Below are positions 11,140 to 27,433 of a stretch of 64,000 nucleotides of DNA, piece after piece; within the stretch, counting starts at the first letter, position 1, and each line of letters opens with the position of its first letter. Below the pieces are notes generated by a model that saw nothing but the letters and a program-made list of their open reading frames with translations, did no database searches and had not been told where the DNA came from. The stretch is taken from the NCBI GenBank assembly GCA_900404475.1, contig OUQQ01000013.1, forward strand, positions 1 to 64,000, given 5' to 3'. Source of the stretch: Spongospora subterranea (Eukaryota > Endomyxa > Phytomyxea > Plasmodiophorida > Plasmodiophoridae). A program made the position numbers and the translations under genes.

Positions 11140-11586
11140 ATGGTATCGCCCTATATTTTAATGGCGCTACTATTGGCGTATGGCGCCATGGCTGCCGATT
11201 CAATGTATAAATGTGAGGATGGGCCATTTAACTGCACAGATGAAGTCGCCTATATCTGCGGAACCGATGGCAAGACTTACCTGAATCACTGCAAATTCTT
11301 CACCGAATATTGCGCCAACAATGCGATCAATTTCGCCAAAGAGGGCAAATGCTCTGACGAAAACACTCCGGGCGCGGCCAAGACGAGTGCACCTGCGAAA
11401 GGGGCGGACTATAACGCCGTACCGAGCCCAGTCCCGACGTCCGGTTACGTTAACGCCACCAGCAGCAGCTATGGGAACTCGACCTCAAAAGATGCCGCCA
11501 TGAAGAAGAACGGCAGCGGATCCGCAACGTCAATGATCCATGTTGCCGTACTCATTTTAACCATCGTCGCCGCCATCACTTTGTAA
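11140..11586 (+). CDS. GPI-anchored Kazal-domain protein
   Basis: Intronless 148-residue secreted protein. Residues 1-18 form a signal peptide (ILMALLLAYGAMA). Residues about 24-70 form one Kazal-type serine-protease-inhibitor-like domain: six cysteines with the hallmark CGTDGKTYLNHC core. A Ser/Thr/Asn-rich spacer (about residues 75-130) with several N-glycosylation sequons follows, then a C-terminal hydrophobic tail (IHVAVLILTIVAAITL) without a charged end, typical of a GPI-anchor signal. A polyadenylation-like aataaa lies about 15 bp after the stop. Function is inferred to be a surface protease inhibitor or a Kazal-fold adhesion module. The gene is GC-rich relative to its neighbours and lacks introns. 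Confidence 0.88.
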   Translation: MVSPYILMALLLAYGAMAADSMYKCEDGPFNCTDEVAYICGTDGKTYLNHCKFFTEYCANNAINFAKEGKCSDENTPGAAKTSAPAKGADYNAVPSPVPTSGYVNATSSSYGNSTSKDAAMKKNGSGSATSMIHVAVLILTIVAAITL

Positions 11587-11589
11587 AAT

Positions 11590-13797
<2,208 letters not shown>

Positions 13798-13799
13798 CC

Positions 13800-14513
13800 C
13801 TAGGCTTGGCCTTTGCTTGATCGGGATCCTTTTCAGCGCATGAGCTCAAGGATCCGATCATTACCAAAATTAATGACGATTCTAGACAATTTTCTTAACC
13901 TTTAGGGACCAGTGTTGAAAATTATTGGAGTCATTGTAGAATTGGTCGCCATCGTCCGCTTGAATTGTTCAAACATGAGGCATCCAACAATTTTCATTCC
14001 TATTGAGCAGTAATGAAAGGGTTACAGACCCGAACATTGAGAACGGTGCGAACAAGTCGATTTCCACTGCTTATCAGCCAAATCAAGGTTGTTAAAGCCT
14101 TTTCGCTCAACCTGTAGTGTCATTCAATATTCCAATTGTATTTCAAAACTTCACTTGTTTCTCGAACATTAATCTGGCAAAGATTCGCGAAAAAAGTAAC
14201 ATTGGCCATGAAAAATGTTTATGCGACATCAATATAGTCAGGGCTCCAAAATCATGTTTTTATCACAACCAGATAAAACTCAAACAGGTTTGCTTTCTTC
14301 TCGTAGAACAATCGCTTCGTCAGAACATTGCACTTTGTTGCGAAATTCATCTATGTATAAAATCATGATAAGGTGTCACAAAATCAGAAACTACTTCAGG
14401 CCCGTTGTAGCTGTGAGTACACTCTTGAAACTTTTCATCGAAATGATGACTATTTACTAGGTATATGATTTACTTGAAAGCGAGTTTTAGTAGCGAGTTT
14501 TAGTAAATCGTTT
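13800..14513. other. AT-rich intergenic region
   Basis: I see no coding signal here beyond short unsupported frames (for example 14117-14368 plus). A 13-bp direct duplication, agcgagttttagt, occurs near 14480-14506. Confidence 0.4.
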
Positions 14514-14759
14514 TCAGATAGTCTTGGGTAGAATATTCCGTTTGCTGGCAGAGAACACGTATTTATGTGCGAGACAGGCGGCGAACACCCACATAATCAG
14601 AGTTGGGAAAACTCTTACAAATAGCGGAGCCTTATCGCCAAGGAATAATTCCAGACAGATCATGACGACGATCGGTATCAGCAGACATGCGACGTGAAAC
14701 ATGGTGGGAGAATCATCAATCGACGCCTCATCGACACGGTTATATCGGGTACTGAACAT
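14514..14759 (-). CDS. Small two-transmembrane protein
   Basis: From ATG 14759, an 81-residue protein with a short polar N-terminus (MFSTRYNRVDEASIDDS), a first hydrophobic segment (FHVACLLIPIVVMICLELFL), a short loop, a second hydrophobic segment (VFPTLIMWVFAACLAHKYVF) and a basic tail. The open frame extends upstream without an ATG, so an earlier exon is possible. No family recognised. Similar small hairpin membrane proteins occur as ER complex subunits, but that is only an analogy. Confidence 0.5.
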   Translation of the reverse strand: MFSTRYNRVDEASIDDSPTMFHVACLLIPIVVMICLELFLGDKAPLFVRVFPTLIMWVFAACLAHKYVFSASKRNILPKTI

Positions 14760-15356
14760 TGATTCTCTCGATTCCTTAATTAAACCAGATGACACAAATA
14801 TGAGCGATGTCTTGGAGAGTAGCGAGGCTCATTTACCCATCCGGTTGAAGACAGAAGCAAATTCACACTAAATTCACGATAGCCCTAGAGTACGTACAGG
14901 TAACCGGTTAGAATCCGGTACACTGTGCCAGGCAATCACACATTCACACTGGACGACCCTCACAACAGTGTGTTACCTTGTTAATCTGTATACTGTCCTA
15001 CCAGGAAAACTGTACACGCATGGATCGACGCGAGAGAGAATTAACACAACCTGTGCACATCCACTTCAGAGATAATGCCAAGTATTTTTTCTAAAATGCA
15101 GAAATCGTCAAAATAAGAACAATGCCCTCTGGAAATCAGCCACAGATACGTTATTCCTTGCATATGTCAGCAATTGGCATTTATTGGCAGAACTGGGACT
15201 GTTTCCAGCAGAGCATGACTACATCTGATCGGCCCTCGATCGATGAAGGAATGCTTTTGTCCTCCGTCCAGCGGGAACCCGCGGATTTAGTTCATCAGTT
15301 GGTTGAATGAGGTAAATAGCTTTGAAAGATTTACAAAATAGGCAATAATACGGTTT
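14760..15356. other. Intergenic, no gene seen
   Basis: This is a non-coding-looking stretch before the copia RNase H remnant. The short plus-strand frame at 15122-15310 has no recognisable features. Confidence 0.35.
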
Positions 15357-15600
15357 AGTGGAAAAGTACGAAACAAACAGCAGTAACCTCATCTACTACC
15401 GAGGCAGAATATATGGCTGCACGTGATGCCGCAAAAGAAGCAATCTGGCTGCAAGACCTCTTAGCTGATTTACATATCATCACACACAAGACATCCATTC
15501 TCCACAAAGATAACCAAGGTGCGATATTCCTCCATACGAGATATGTTACCATCTTATCCGGAAAAAGATCAAGGAAGGCCGGATCAAATGGTATTTGATG
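15357..15600 (+). mobile_element. Copia RNase H / 3' end fragment, plus orientation
   Basis: Encodes TTEAEYMAARDAAKEAIW, HKTSILHKDNQGAIF and, in a shifted frame, YHLIRKKIKEGRIKWYL. These are the last conserved blocks of a copia polyprotein (RNase H and terminal region). The Asp of the KDNQGAI block is kept, but a frameshift follows it. It is the left arm of an inverted pair with the next feature. Confidence 0.85.
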
Positions 15601-15601
15601 T

Positions 15602-15892
15602 CTATATGTTTAGTTCTTGACTTGAAAAATAGTCGTTCGTTTGGAAGAACATCGCACTTTGGTTATCTTGGTGGAGGATGGATGTCTTGTATGTGATGAT
15701 ATGTAAATCAGCTAAGAGGTCTTGTAGCCAGATTGCTACTTTTGCGGCGTCACATGCAGCCATAAATTCGGCCTCGGTAGTAGATAATGTCTTTGTTTCG
15801 TACTTTTCCCCGATCAAGCGTTGTACTTTTGCAGTGCGAGTTATTGTTTGCTTCGTCGTCTCCATGTCGCCGTTGTTAAGTTTCAGCCCCAC
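15602..15892 (-). mobile_element. Copia RNase H fragment, minus orientation
   Basis: Minus-strand frame with LSTTEAEFMAACDAAKVAIW and YKTSILHQDNQSAMF, closely related to the plus-strand fragment just upstream. The N-terminal part is longer here (LIGEKYETKT block). The two fragments face each other tail to tail with about 90 bp between the matching cores, so a transcript across both could fold into a hairpin. Confidence 0.85.
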
Positions 15893-18284
<2,392 letters not shown>

Positions 18285-18494
18285 ATCGATTGGATTATTA
18301 TAAACTATGCATAGAGTACCGTTTCACAACATTCCCAAACCCACTTGTAATTTTGCGGCTTTCTGCAAAAAACATGGATTCAACACAAACATCTCGTTTT
18401 CAGAAAGCTTTCGAAAAATTCATCTGGGAACGCAGTTCTCGAACAGTTTTCGGGGATGAACGACCGAACCCCGAGGATATCGCATGAGCAAATA

Positions 18495-18602
18495 TGTCAT
18501 CCGACGACTTAGCGTTCATCATTGTGGTTGGCATTCTAATCGTCGCGATCCCCGGCTACATTATACTGATACATTATCGCAATCGTCATCAGCGCAGTTG
18601 AG
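18495..18602 (+). CDS. Candidate 35-residue single-pass membrane micropeptide
   Basis: ATG 18495 opens a 35-codon frame: a short acidic N-terminus (MSSDDLA), one hydrophobic segment (FIIVVGILIVAIPGYIILI) and a basic tail (HYRNRHQRS), stop at 18600-18602. This is the layout of a type III micropeptide. A second small frame (18374-18487, ending in NPEDIA) precedes it by 7 bp and might be an upstream ORF or exon. The stop lies 6 bp from the end of the oppositely oriented AspRS gene. There is no family evidence. Confidence 0.4.
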
Positions 18603-18607
18603 CGACA

Positions 18608-21363
18608 CTATGCAACTATATTACAAGATTTTAAACCGCTGTGGCCCTGTAGACAAAGCCCCAATGGGTTCAGCTGCTGCTCTGAATTGTGCAACGTCGC
18701 GGGTGATTTCATCAGTAAATCTTTCCCATGGGACGACTTCGGGAAGGCGATGGCGTCGCGTAATGAATTTGCCGGAAGAGGGAACTCAGACAGTAATCGG
18801 TCGAAACCTGAAGCAGCGAGAAACTTGAGCAGCAAAAAACCGGCCACAACGCATGCAATCTAACCGAGGGCGATTCCTCCATGCGGTGGCGCGCCATGAT
18901 GAAGCCCTTCTAAAAGCGGCGAAAAATCCGACTCCTTAGATGAGATCGTGCTGAAAACCCTGAACTCTAAAGTCAGTGACGTTGCGAAGACTATTTCAAG
19001 TAAAGAAACATTTTTTGAATATCTTCTCGGTGAATTCTAATCGATCCGCCGCCGATTTCAATGCCGTTTACGACCAAGTCGTAGGATTGCGCTCGAAGCG
19101 CCCTGAAAGCCCACCGTTAGCAACAGTACAACGTGCCGATTGGAGATTCCAACAAGAGGGATTGCTCATCGTTGCTGTTGGCAGCAGCGATGAAGGCGTC
19201 GCTATCAATGGGAGCAGTAAATGGATGATGAACTGCTTGTAATGCGCCGCGGGAATCCGCCTCGAACATTGGGAAGTCGGTGACCCATAGCCACCGCGTC
19301 GGAAATAGCTCCAGACACTTGGCGTTGACGAGGGAAGCCGCCGCCAGATTCCGTAATTGGCCCAGCTTCAATAAGTTTCTCGACAATATCATGACATCAC
19401 CTGCTGATAATAACGGAATTGATAATCCGTCCGGAATGTTGGTCGATGTGTTGCTGACTATCAAAACCTGCTCGTTTCCGAAGTGGTTCAGATGATTATC
19501 GGCATTTAGGCAAATTATGCCCTTCCAGCCATCTAAACAACAGAGAGGATTCAGCACAGCAACTCGTTGATGAGGCAAAATGTTCTTAACTGATATCAAC
19601 TACAATTCTGCAAAAAGAAGTACCGCAACGAAAAAGTAATCGCAAAATTGAGTTTTCCTGAGAATTTTGAAGAGTGATTGTTCAACTCCTACGTCGGATA
19701 TCCGTAAAGTAAAGATGACAATGGAAGTGAACGACCCGGCAAAGAAACATGTGGTCAATCCGAAAAGTACAGCAAATCTGAAACTTCTCAACACATTTCA
19801 GGGCGGCATGAAAATAACAAGAAAACAAATCATTGCTCAGCCGAACAGCAATGTATCAGCACCGTCAGCAACCAGAATAGTGAAGGAACTGTGGAACCTG
19901 TGGGGCAAATTACCTGATAGGTGTTGTATCTCCATATAAGGAATCCTGAGATCGGGCTTATCGGTTCCGAACATGCTCATGACGCACTCGTAGGTGAGCA
20001 CTGGAACCCGTTCCGGGAACCTCAGATCAAGTTCCGGCAATCGGCGCGACAGGTCCCGGATCATATCCTCTGTCAGCGACATGATCTCTCGACGTGAGAT
20101 AAACGCCATCTCCAGGTCGACCTGTGTGAACTCACTCTGCCGGTCGCTGCGCCCGTCTTCATCGCGAAAGCAGCGCGCGAACTGGAAATACCGTTCGAAT
20201 CCACCCATCATCAACAATTGCTGCAAATCGAAAACAATTAGGTAACAAACAATCGATACTGGATAAAACTTTACACATTCCGAGAAACCATTTAACCTCA
20301 ACGGAACAATGCAATGACGAAATACAGGAGCAAAACAAAACAGAAAGGCTGACGCAAATACTGATTTGATGTCGATTTTCTCCCAAATTGGCAGAAAAAC
20401 GTAGCAATAACAGCATCGTAATTGAGTTCAAAACAAATCACGCTTAAAAAAGCCCCTGAAGAAGACGGGATAAAATAATGTTGAACCTTGAACTGTTGCG
20501 GTGATTGTGCCAGAGCGAAGAAATGTCCTTGTCGTCGAGTTGGAACCAGGAACTCTCGTGCGCCCTCAGGACTGGACGCGACCAGCGTTGGAGTTTCGAC
20601 TTCAACGAAATCTCTATCATGTAGGAAACAGCGCAGGACGTGTCCGGCTCTAGAACGCAACCGTAATCGTTGCTGCAGCTCTGGCCGACGTAACTGGAGA
20701 AAGCGCCATCGTAACGCCACATCCTCATTGGTGTCATCGCGTAACGGCCAACGCTTAGCGATGGGCGTGCTCAGCACGTCAATCGACGACATTCTGAATT
20801 CATTGGAGTCGACCTCGCCGGTGATTGAGCAGAACGAGTGGAGTTTAAGCCGGCGACAGATTAGGTCGACTCCGGATGACGATGAATCGGGCGGGGGACG
20901 ACGCCAAGCGACCTGGACCTGATTGCCCGAATGGTCCGACAAGATGATGAAGGTAATGTGGCCTAATGGACGAATAGACGATACGATCCCACAAATTGTG
21001 ATCTAAACATGAGCACAGCAACCACCGATCAGATTTCAAATTAAAAGTAAATGTGGTGTAGATTTTGAACCAAAACAAGCCTTAGGTGAGAAATTGTAAA
21101 ATTGGCAATAGAATGTGGAATATCAACATAAATCGTGAAATCTCGACATCTTTGTATTATTAAATTAAACCCGGGGGTCAGTTCGTAGGTGAAAAATTGA
21201 ACTGGGGTAATACCTTCGATCCCGGTTGGGCATGCTGAACCTGGTCCAGATAATGGCTGCGATACGGGCCAACATAACGGCACAAGGTGTCGGTCGAATG
21301 CTCGCGATACCCGACTCTACGCCTGCCCGGCAAACCGAGCCCGAATCTCCAGAGAGATTTCAT
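18608..21363 (-). CDS. DARS2: Mitochondrial aspartyl-tRNA synthetase
   Basis: Class IIb synthetase charging mitochondrial tRNA-Asp. ATG 21363 starts a basic presequence ([20 protein letters not shown]), then [17 protein letters not shown], equivalent to RTHYCGEL...GKEV. A roughly 200-nt intron leads to the OB fold ([19 protein letters not shown]). Next come [19 protein letters not shown] (motif 1 region, about 20600), [20 protein letters not shown] (motif 2, about 20180-20120), [14 protein letters not shown] and HHPFTAP (about 19260-19190), [14 protein letters not shown] (about 19050) and motif 3 GGIALGFDRLL, split by an intron (about 18885-18820). The stop follows an extra C-terminal tail ending SCNIVA. 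All three class II motifs are intact, so it should be active. The bacterial-type architecture and presequence point to the mitochondrial rather than cytosolic enzyme. Confidence 0.92.
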
Positions 21364-21887
21364 TGGGTAATTGATGGCAGGCCACTATTGGGTTTTGCAC
21401 CACACCCCGTTCCCGTTTCTGGCGGGCGATAATGCGCCCCCAACAGTAAAATGACATCAGGTCCGGGAATAATCAATCGGTTTAGAGAGGATGGCATAAT
21501 TACATAATCGCAGCAAATTAGCCTGGCATCGCCTTTCCAATGAATCGGCACTAATAACGGGTTCAAACATAATCAGCATTGATAGCGGAATCGGTTTTCT
21601 GCGGGAAACAAAATGAATGAGTGAAGGGTATTCTGTGAAATCGGAACAATCAGCTGCAGCCTCTCACGTTGGCAAATCAGAGACCGGTAGGTGTCTTGGG
21701 TGCAACGGTGAAAAACACTTGGCGAGGCAAAGTGCCAGTTAGCAACGGTATGTCTACAACATCGTTAACCTCTCAAAATGCGCATATGCAGTCATATTCA
21801 GTAGAAGGCAAAGACCAATGCATTGCGAACAACGTTTGTACAGCAAAATCCTCGGTTTAATTGAGTTTTGTATATTGCAACACCAGC
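21364..21887. other. Intergenic gap between AspRS and glyoxalase II genes
   Basis: Short unsupported frames only, such as 21669-21860 plus. It presumably contains the AspRS promoter and the glyoxalase 3' UTR. Confidence 0.4.
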
Positions 21888-22882
21888 TCAGCCTCTCCAG
21901 TTGTTCTTCATTTCCCGTAGTTTCTTCATTGTTTGAACGGGACCCCTGTCGGAACGATTAGACCGTGTGATACCGAACAAGCCAAACGTTTTACCGCAGG
22001 TTGCCAGTATATTGTCGCACACCAGCTGTGTCGACTCGCATAAACGGATTGAACAGCAATTCTTCACGAACGGTAGATGGAACTGTTGTCTCACCTCTCT
22101 GACGACAATTGACTGCCCATTCCAGCTTGGACTTTACGTCCTGGTTGTCCGGTTCGACTGCATGAGCGAAATTCAAATTACTGACCGTATATTCATGACC
22201 ACAATATATCTCGGTGTCTGGCGATAACTCAGCTACCTAATACAAGAAACTGATTTCCAGGGCGGTGCTGGACGAGCGCGAGAATCCCCGTACCCTGGAT
22301 AGGTTTTGATGCATATCGTCAGGTCCTCCTTCTGCAAAGAAAAGTTATTTACATTATAAACAGACGCCGACACAGGCTCTGACCGAAAAACCTGCCACAT
22401 CCAGCAATGAACAGAGTGTCACCAGTGAATAAACAATGGCGACCATGATATCCAGCCAGATACATTACATGGCCCATTGTATGGCAAGGCGTTGATAAAA
22501 CCCTAACCTGAATCAATCCTAGACTGAACCGATCCCCCTCTGAGACTTCCTTATTGGAATAGGGGACCTTGTCGCCGGCCCCGCCATATATTACCGCTTC
22601 CGGGTAGTTTTCGTGGAAAAACTCATTTCCCATCGAGTGATCGGCGTGTTTATGCGTGGTCCATATTTGTGTAGGAATGGGAAGCTTGTTGTCGCTACAA
22701 TAGGATAAAACGGCGGCGGGTTCGGCGGGATCAACGACAGCCGTCATGCGGGTCTGACGATCCACAACCAGATAGCAGAGATTATCCTCCAAAATCGGAA
22801 TGGGAATCACCTCCATCTTCTGAACCGCATCAGACGTCAGCAAGCGCCGCTGAGCTGTTTTGAAGAAATTACGAATGAACAT
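21888..22882 (-). CDS. HAGH: Hydroxyacylglutathione hydrolase (glyoxalase II)
   Basis: Metallo-beta-lactamase-fold thioesterase that hydrolyses S-lactoylglutathione to lactate and glutathione. ATG 22882 gives a presequence-like MFIRNFFKTAQRRLL, and an internal ATG near 22818 (MEVIPIPILEDN) fits the cytosolic start, so mitochondrial and cytosolic forms by alternative initiation are plausible, as known for this family. Metal-site motif TTHKHADH is at about 22660-22640. LSTPCHTMGHVMY and FTGDTLFIAGCGRFF follow (about 22490-22380). C-terminal exons carry NFAHAVEPDNQDVKSKL (after about 22180), TVPSTVREELLFNPFMRV and the ending PVQTMKKLREMKNNW. The length matches the family. Together with the GST in this window it belongs to glutathione-dependent detoxification. 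Confidence 0.93.
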
Positions 22883-23808
22883 GACTGCTGGGACCCCTTT
22901 TACTGAATTATCACTGGGTTGCGCAACACGGAACTTGTGAAACGACAATGAAACAAGGGAATACAGCACCGTTAAAATGGGGGGTAATACTGTCGTGCTG
23001 TGTAGTCACTGATCGTATTGAAATGGCGAACGTAACATAAGGGCACTTGGACGGGGAGTTTTCGTATCTGATGATTCATTCAATATGGGTTTTTATGGGC
23101 CTGTTGTGAGGTGCGGAATGCAGCAAGGATTTTAAAAAGCAGAGTCAATCAATCCATGACTTTTTTCGCTGGATCAAGGCCGTACAGAAAGCAATCATCT
23201 TCAACATCATGGTCATCCGTATTGCTGGAGTTGATCCACCCAGTCCATGAATGTGTTCATCTAATGAGGCGATTAGCAACATCTTTAACTTTTTCTTTGC
23301 AGCAGCGGCATCCAGGCCCAATTCATACGCTTCGCTGGCCATCAATATGAAAGCCTAAACGCCTGCAGAACAACCGTGTATGATGGCTTCAAGCAATGCG
23401 TGACGCTCTGCATGGTCTTGTTCAATAGCTGTTGTTGGTGCGGGATCGTACAGATAACCCTGTGCTCAGTGGTGATCATAACCTGGAAACGTGGCGATGA
23501 ATGTGACGTTCGCCATGTGATATGTTTCACAGCAGGTGTTGTTGTTGCTACACAGTCGCGTCATGCAGTACACATCTCTGTATTCGGCAACGTAATCGAT
23601 TCCATAAAATGTTCGCTGGAGCGATAAGTCAAATTAAATGGATCAATATTGATGCGGAATGTTCATATGATCGAGTCGTTCGTGACCGATCATGGATTTC
23701 CTACGGCGATCATTATCTTCTGGATCGCGACTGCGGGTGTAGTCTGAGGTCGTCATCATTGCGAGGTTCTTTCGTGGTTTCGGCCTGCATCGGTCCTGTA
23801 TACGAGCA
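22883..23808. other. Mostly unassigned, possible minus-strand exons
   Basis: On the minus strand, 23640-23145 contains long open pieces (for example YGIDYVAEYRDVYCMTRLC and LGLDAAAAKKKLKMLL), interrupted by two stops that I could not splice out convincingly. It could be an eroded or unrecognised gene. Plus-strand frames here look like shadows. Confidence 0.3.
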
Positions 23809-26800
23809 ATGTCTAGCTCATCGTCGTCGTCGTCTGGTCCAGGAGTGACACCCTATAGCGCATCTAATTCACTATCGTCTTGCACCAGTAGCCCATATCT
23901 CTTAGCGCATGCACAGAACCCGGTCCATTGGTTTCCCTGGAGCAAAGAAGCTCATGATTTAGCCAAAGCTCAGCAAAAACCGTAATCAGCACCAAAAATT
24001 GTCCCCCCATATATATTACTGTTTTTGGACTTCTAGTTTTCTTAGCGAAATATGTTCACTTGTTGCCGGGCAGACATAATGGTTTGACATTTTCAGTAGT
24101 GAAAGGTGTTGTCTGGCGAACTGTATTTTTAAGTTTGAAATCTTTGCTGATGGATGGGCTGTAATTTCGAGAATGTGTTCAGGATATTTTTATCAATTGG
24201 GTATTCATCGTGTCATTGGTGTCACGTTATGGAACGGGAATCCTTCGAGAATGACCGAATCGCCAAACGTATGTTACGGTTCAGTCAGTTGAAAGTACGT
24301 TGTAGATAAAAAGTTCTGCAGTAATGAACAAGTATTTCATTAATATCAAAGTGGATAAAGAGGAACGGCCGGATATCGATCGCGTCTATATGAGCTATGT
24401 TCAGGTCTTTCAACTTTGCGAATAATATATCAATGAGCAATAACGATGACCGTTTTTTACTTTTATAGGCGACGACTGGTTCAGGAGGATGGTATTGTAT
24501 TGAACGCGAATGCTAACTCAATTCTCACGTGTTCGCTAGGCCGTTGAGCGTCTTTCTTACACCGGAGTTGCATCCCTTTCTTGGCGGAACGTATATGCCA
24601 CCCGATGATAGTCGAGGGCAGACAGGATTTTCCACGATATTGGAACGCGTCCACGAATTTTGGCAACGTGTAAGCTAACTTGGTTGGGTGTTTGTCATCG
24701 AACCTCAATTTCACCTTTAATCAACTGATAATCAACTCCTTTGATGGTTTCCCACAGGATTCATCAACGATTGAAGGGAAAGCTCGTAGTGTCCTGAATT
24801 TGTTGAAAACCAATATTGATGGGCAAGGAGACAACTCGGCCACCGTCTCGCCAGTTTCGGATGATATGACGAAACAAGTAGCTCTACGCTTGTTTAATCA
24901 GTTCAACCTCAAATTTGATAGGACTCTTGGAGGTTTCAGGTCACAATAACATTCTTAGTTTCGTTTCCATCAAAAGCTTGCCCTCATTTTTTAATTTTCT
25001 AGTCGAGCTCCTAAGTTTCCTCGTCCCGCGGAGCTTCAAAGTTTGTTTACGTTGGGCATTTCTGGACTTCTAGACGACTCCGACAGCCGATCCTGCTTGG
25101 AGATGGCACTTTATTCAATGAAGATGATGGCACAAGGCGGAATCCATGACCATATCGGAGGCGGATTTTGTCGGGTAAGATTCAGGTTCTGGAAGATGTT
25201 TAATGCTGAACTGTAGTTCCGTGCAGTATTCCGTTGATGAATTCTGGCATGTGCCACAGTAAGCTTTTTCAGTTTTTTTGAAGCGATTCCTCTTACAGTA
25301 GGTTTTCAGCTTCGAGAAGATGCTTTACGATAATGCGCAGCTCTTGCAATGTTTTGCATCCGCTTATCAGATAACGCATGACCAGTTTTATGCCGACATC
25401 GCAAGCAATATCTACGATTATGTAAGACGCGCTAAGAGATGTAGTGTAGTTCCATTGACGAGCAACGCTCAGATTATGCGGGATATGTGCCATGAATCTG
25501 GAGGATTTTATTCGGCACAGGACGCCGATAGTTTGCCAGACTTCAATGCTACCCATCCGGTACCGGCATTGTAGTCGTTGAAGCAATACTGACGTTTGGC
25601 AATAGAAAGAAGGCGCATACTATGTATTGAGTAAATCCGAAATCATGAATGTTCTCGGAGTTGATGCAGGCAATATATTCTGCTATCATTTCCGAATCAA
25701 AGTCAGTCGTAAACTTGTCGCCCTAATGAAGCGTTACCTAATGAAGCGTTAAATTTGTAAGGACAGGAAAATGGAAATTGTGATTTGTCGCCTCGCAGTG
25801 ATCCACATGGTGAATTCATTGGTCTCAATATACCAATTGAGACAGGTAATAACCCAAACTTGACCACTGCTGAACATTTCAACAAGGGCCAGGTTAGGAC
25901 TCGTTTATATCCAGAAATAATATCTGATACTCGGGTCAGGACGAAATAGAAAGCATTCTTTTGGAATCCAGAAGAAAATTGTTAAGTTACCGTCGGGAGG
26001 CACGCCCGACACCACTGCTTGACGATAAGATCATAACATCGTGGTATGTACATAGGACTGCATTGATGATTTAGCAACATGTTTGTTAGGAACGGGATGA
26101 TGATATCAGCAATGGCACAATGCCACATGGCATTTGCGTATAGCAACTGCACCAATAAGCGTGATTATCTAACGGCAAGTTTACGTGTACAGTCTTCAAG
26201 CCGGTTTAATGCTCTGTACAGGCTGCTCAAAACGGCATGAATGTGCTGAAACAATACTTGGTAAAAACAGACGACTCCGGTAGTTTAACCCTCTATCGTA
26301 GCATACGGTTTTTCGCCGGCAATGAACCGAGTAGCGCGCCCGGTAAACATATGGCTGATCCCGAACGTAATCTCAATCATGCGCAGGACATGTCCTTGGG
26401 CCTTTCGGCTTCGCCGATGATTACGCTTTTACCATTGCAGCATCCTTGGATTTATATCAGGCCTCAGGCGAGTTTAGGAATGTTGAATTCGCTACTGCTT
26501 TACAATCAATAATGGATTGTAAATTCAAACGAAACAACAGGTGAAATCCTGCACGGATCTATGTTAATTCCGGCATTCATGTGATATCGATCTAGCTATC
26601 TTAGCAGTGACCCTAGCGACGATCGGAGTGTAATTTTACAGGTTCCTGAGATATCGGATGGGGCGGAACCGTCACCTAACACAATTGCCCTAAGTAACCT
26701 TGCTCGCCTCGGTACAATTTTTGAAAACGAACGCGATTACTTTAAAGCAGCGAGGTAAACAATATGTGTGCAACCATATGCAGCAAAGATCAATGTTTCC

Positions 26801-27313
26801 TCTTAGTGCCTTATGGTTTTGGGCCCAACCAGTTGCCTCTGAAACTCCAAGTGCGCTTCCTCTTTTAGTCGCCAACAGCATTATGTTTGCTGGCGGGACA
26901 GCCTCGGGAATCAAAATCGTCGTTTTAGGGTCATCAAGGGAGGATCCCAATGTTAAGGTAGTGGATGTTAATGTTCAAGATTTTTTGATAGCTAATTCTC
27001 CATGTCTGGAGGCTTTCCTATGCGAGGCTCATCGTCGATATATGCCGTCGAAGACAGTACTTCTCATCACCTCCCAGGAGGCACACGATTATTTCTCGAA
27101 GTTTAACAGTACCGTCCAAGTATACCATAGGTCAAAGTTACAGACTGTGATACCGTAATAACACTTGTTCAGGGATTACGTTGGCCTCCAACAGAAGGGA
27201 GAGCATCATGTCATGTTTGTGCTGCCTTTGTTTGCCGCCCGCCGATCTCCGACGTCCAAGACCTAGCAGAGACGCTAAACACCCTTGGTGCCGGAAACCC
27301 GTTCGCTATTTAA
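23809..27313 (+). CDS. SPATA20: SPATA20/YyaL-type protein (thioredoxin-like plus six-hairpin glycosidase-like)
   Basis: Large conserved protein with an N-terminal thioredoxin-like domain (DUF255) and a C-terminal alpha/alpha barrel. ATG 23809 starts a Ser-rich leader, then [18 protein letters not shown]. After a roughly 200-nt intron comes the thioredoxin-like active site [15 protein letters not shown] (about 24205-24250). Next are [35 protein letters not shown] (split by an intron near 24495), YMPP, the barrel motifs [18 protein letters not shown] (about 25137-25173), [14 protein letters not shown] (about 25494), [10 protein letters not shown] (about 26015) and the end [15 protein letters not shown] with DLAETL. 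Stop at 27311-27313. The CxxC redox pair is intact. Molecular function in animals is unsettled; a thiol-redox role is inferred from the domain. Confidence 0.92.
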
Positions 27314-27433
27314 TGAAAGCCTTCAAAATGAGTTTCACATTGATGGTACTAAACTCTGGAAGTTTTAAACCCTATCACGGGCCCTCAACAAACACTACTT
27401 CGGACAGGACGGTCGTACACAAAATACACTGCT

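Noticed and set aside
20488..20922. Arg/Ser-rich plus-strand frame of 144 residues
   Set aside because: It is the antisense of the AspRS OB-fold and motif 1 exons.
23650..23860. Acidic minus-strand frame ([18 protein letters not shown] and beyond)
   Set aside because: It is the antisense of the Ser-rich SPATA20 leader on the plus strand, which joins in frame to unmistakable SPATA20 motifs; the acidic frame is a shadow.
24045..24170. Open frame [15 protein letters not shown] considered as the SPATA20 thioredoxin exon
   Set aside because: The true active-site exon with SCHWCHVM lies downstream at about 24205-24250 and joins in phase to the leader exon, so this stretch is intronic.
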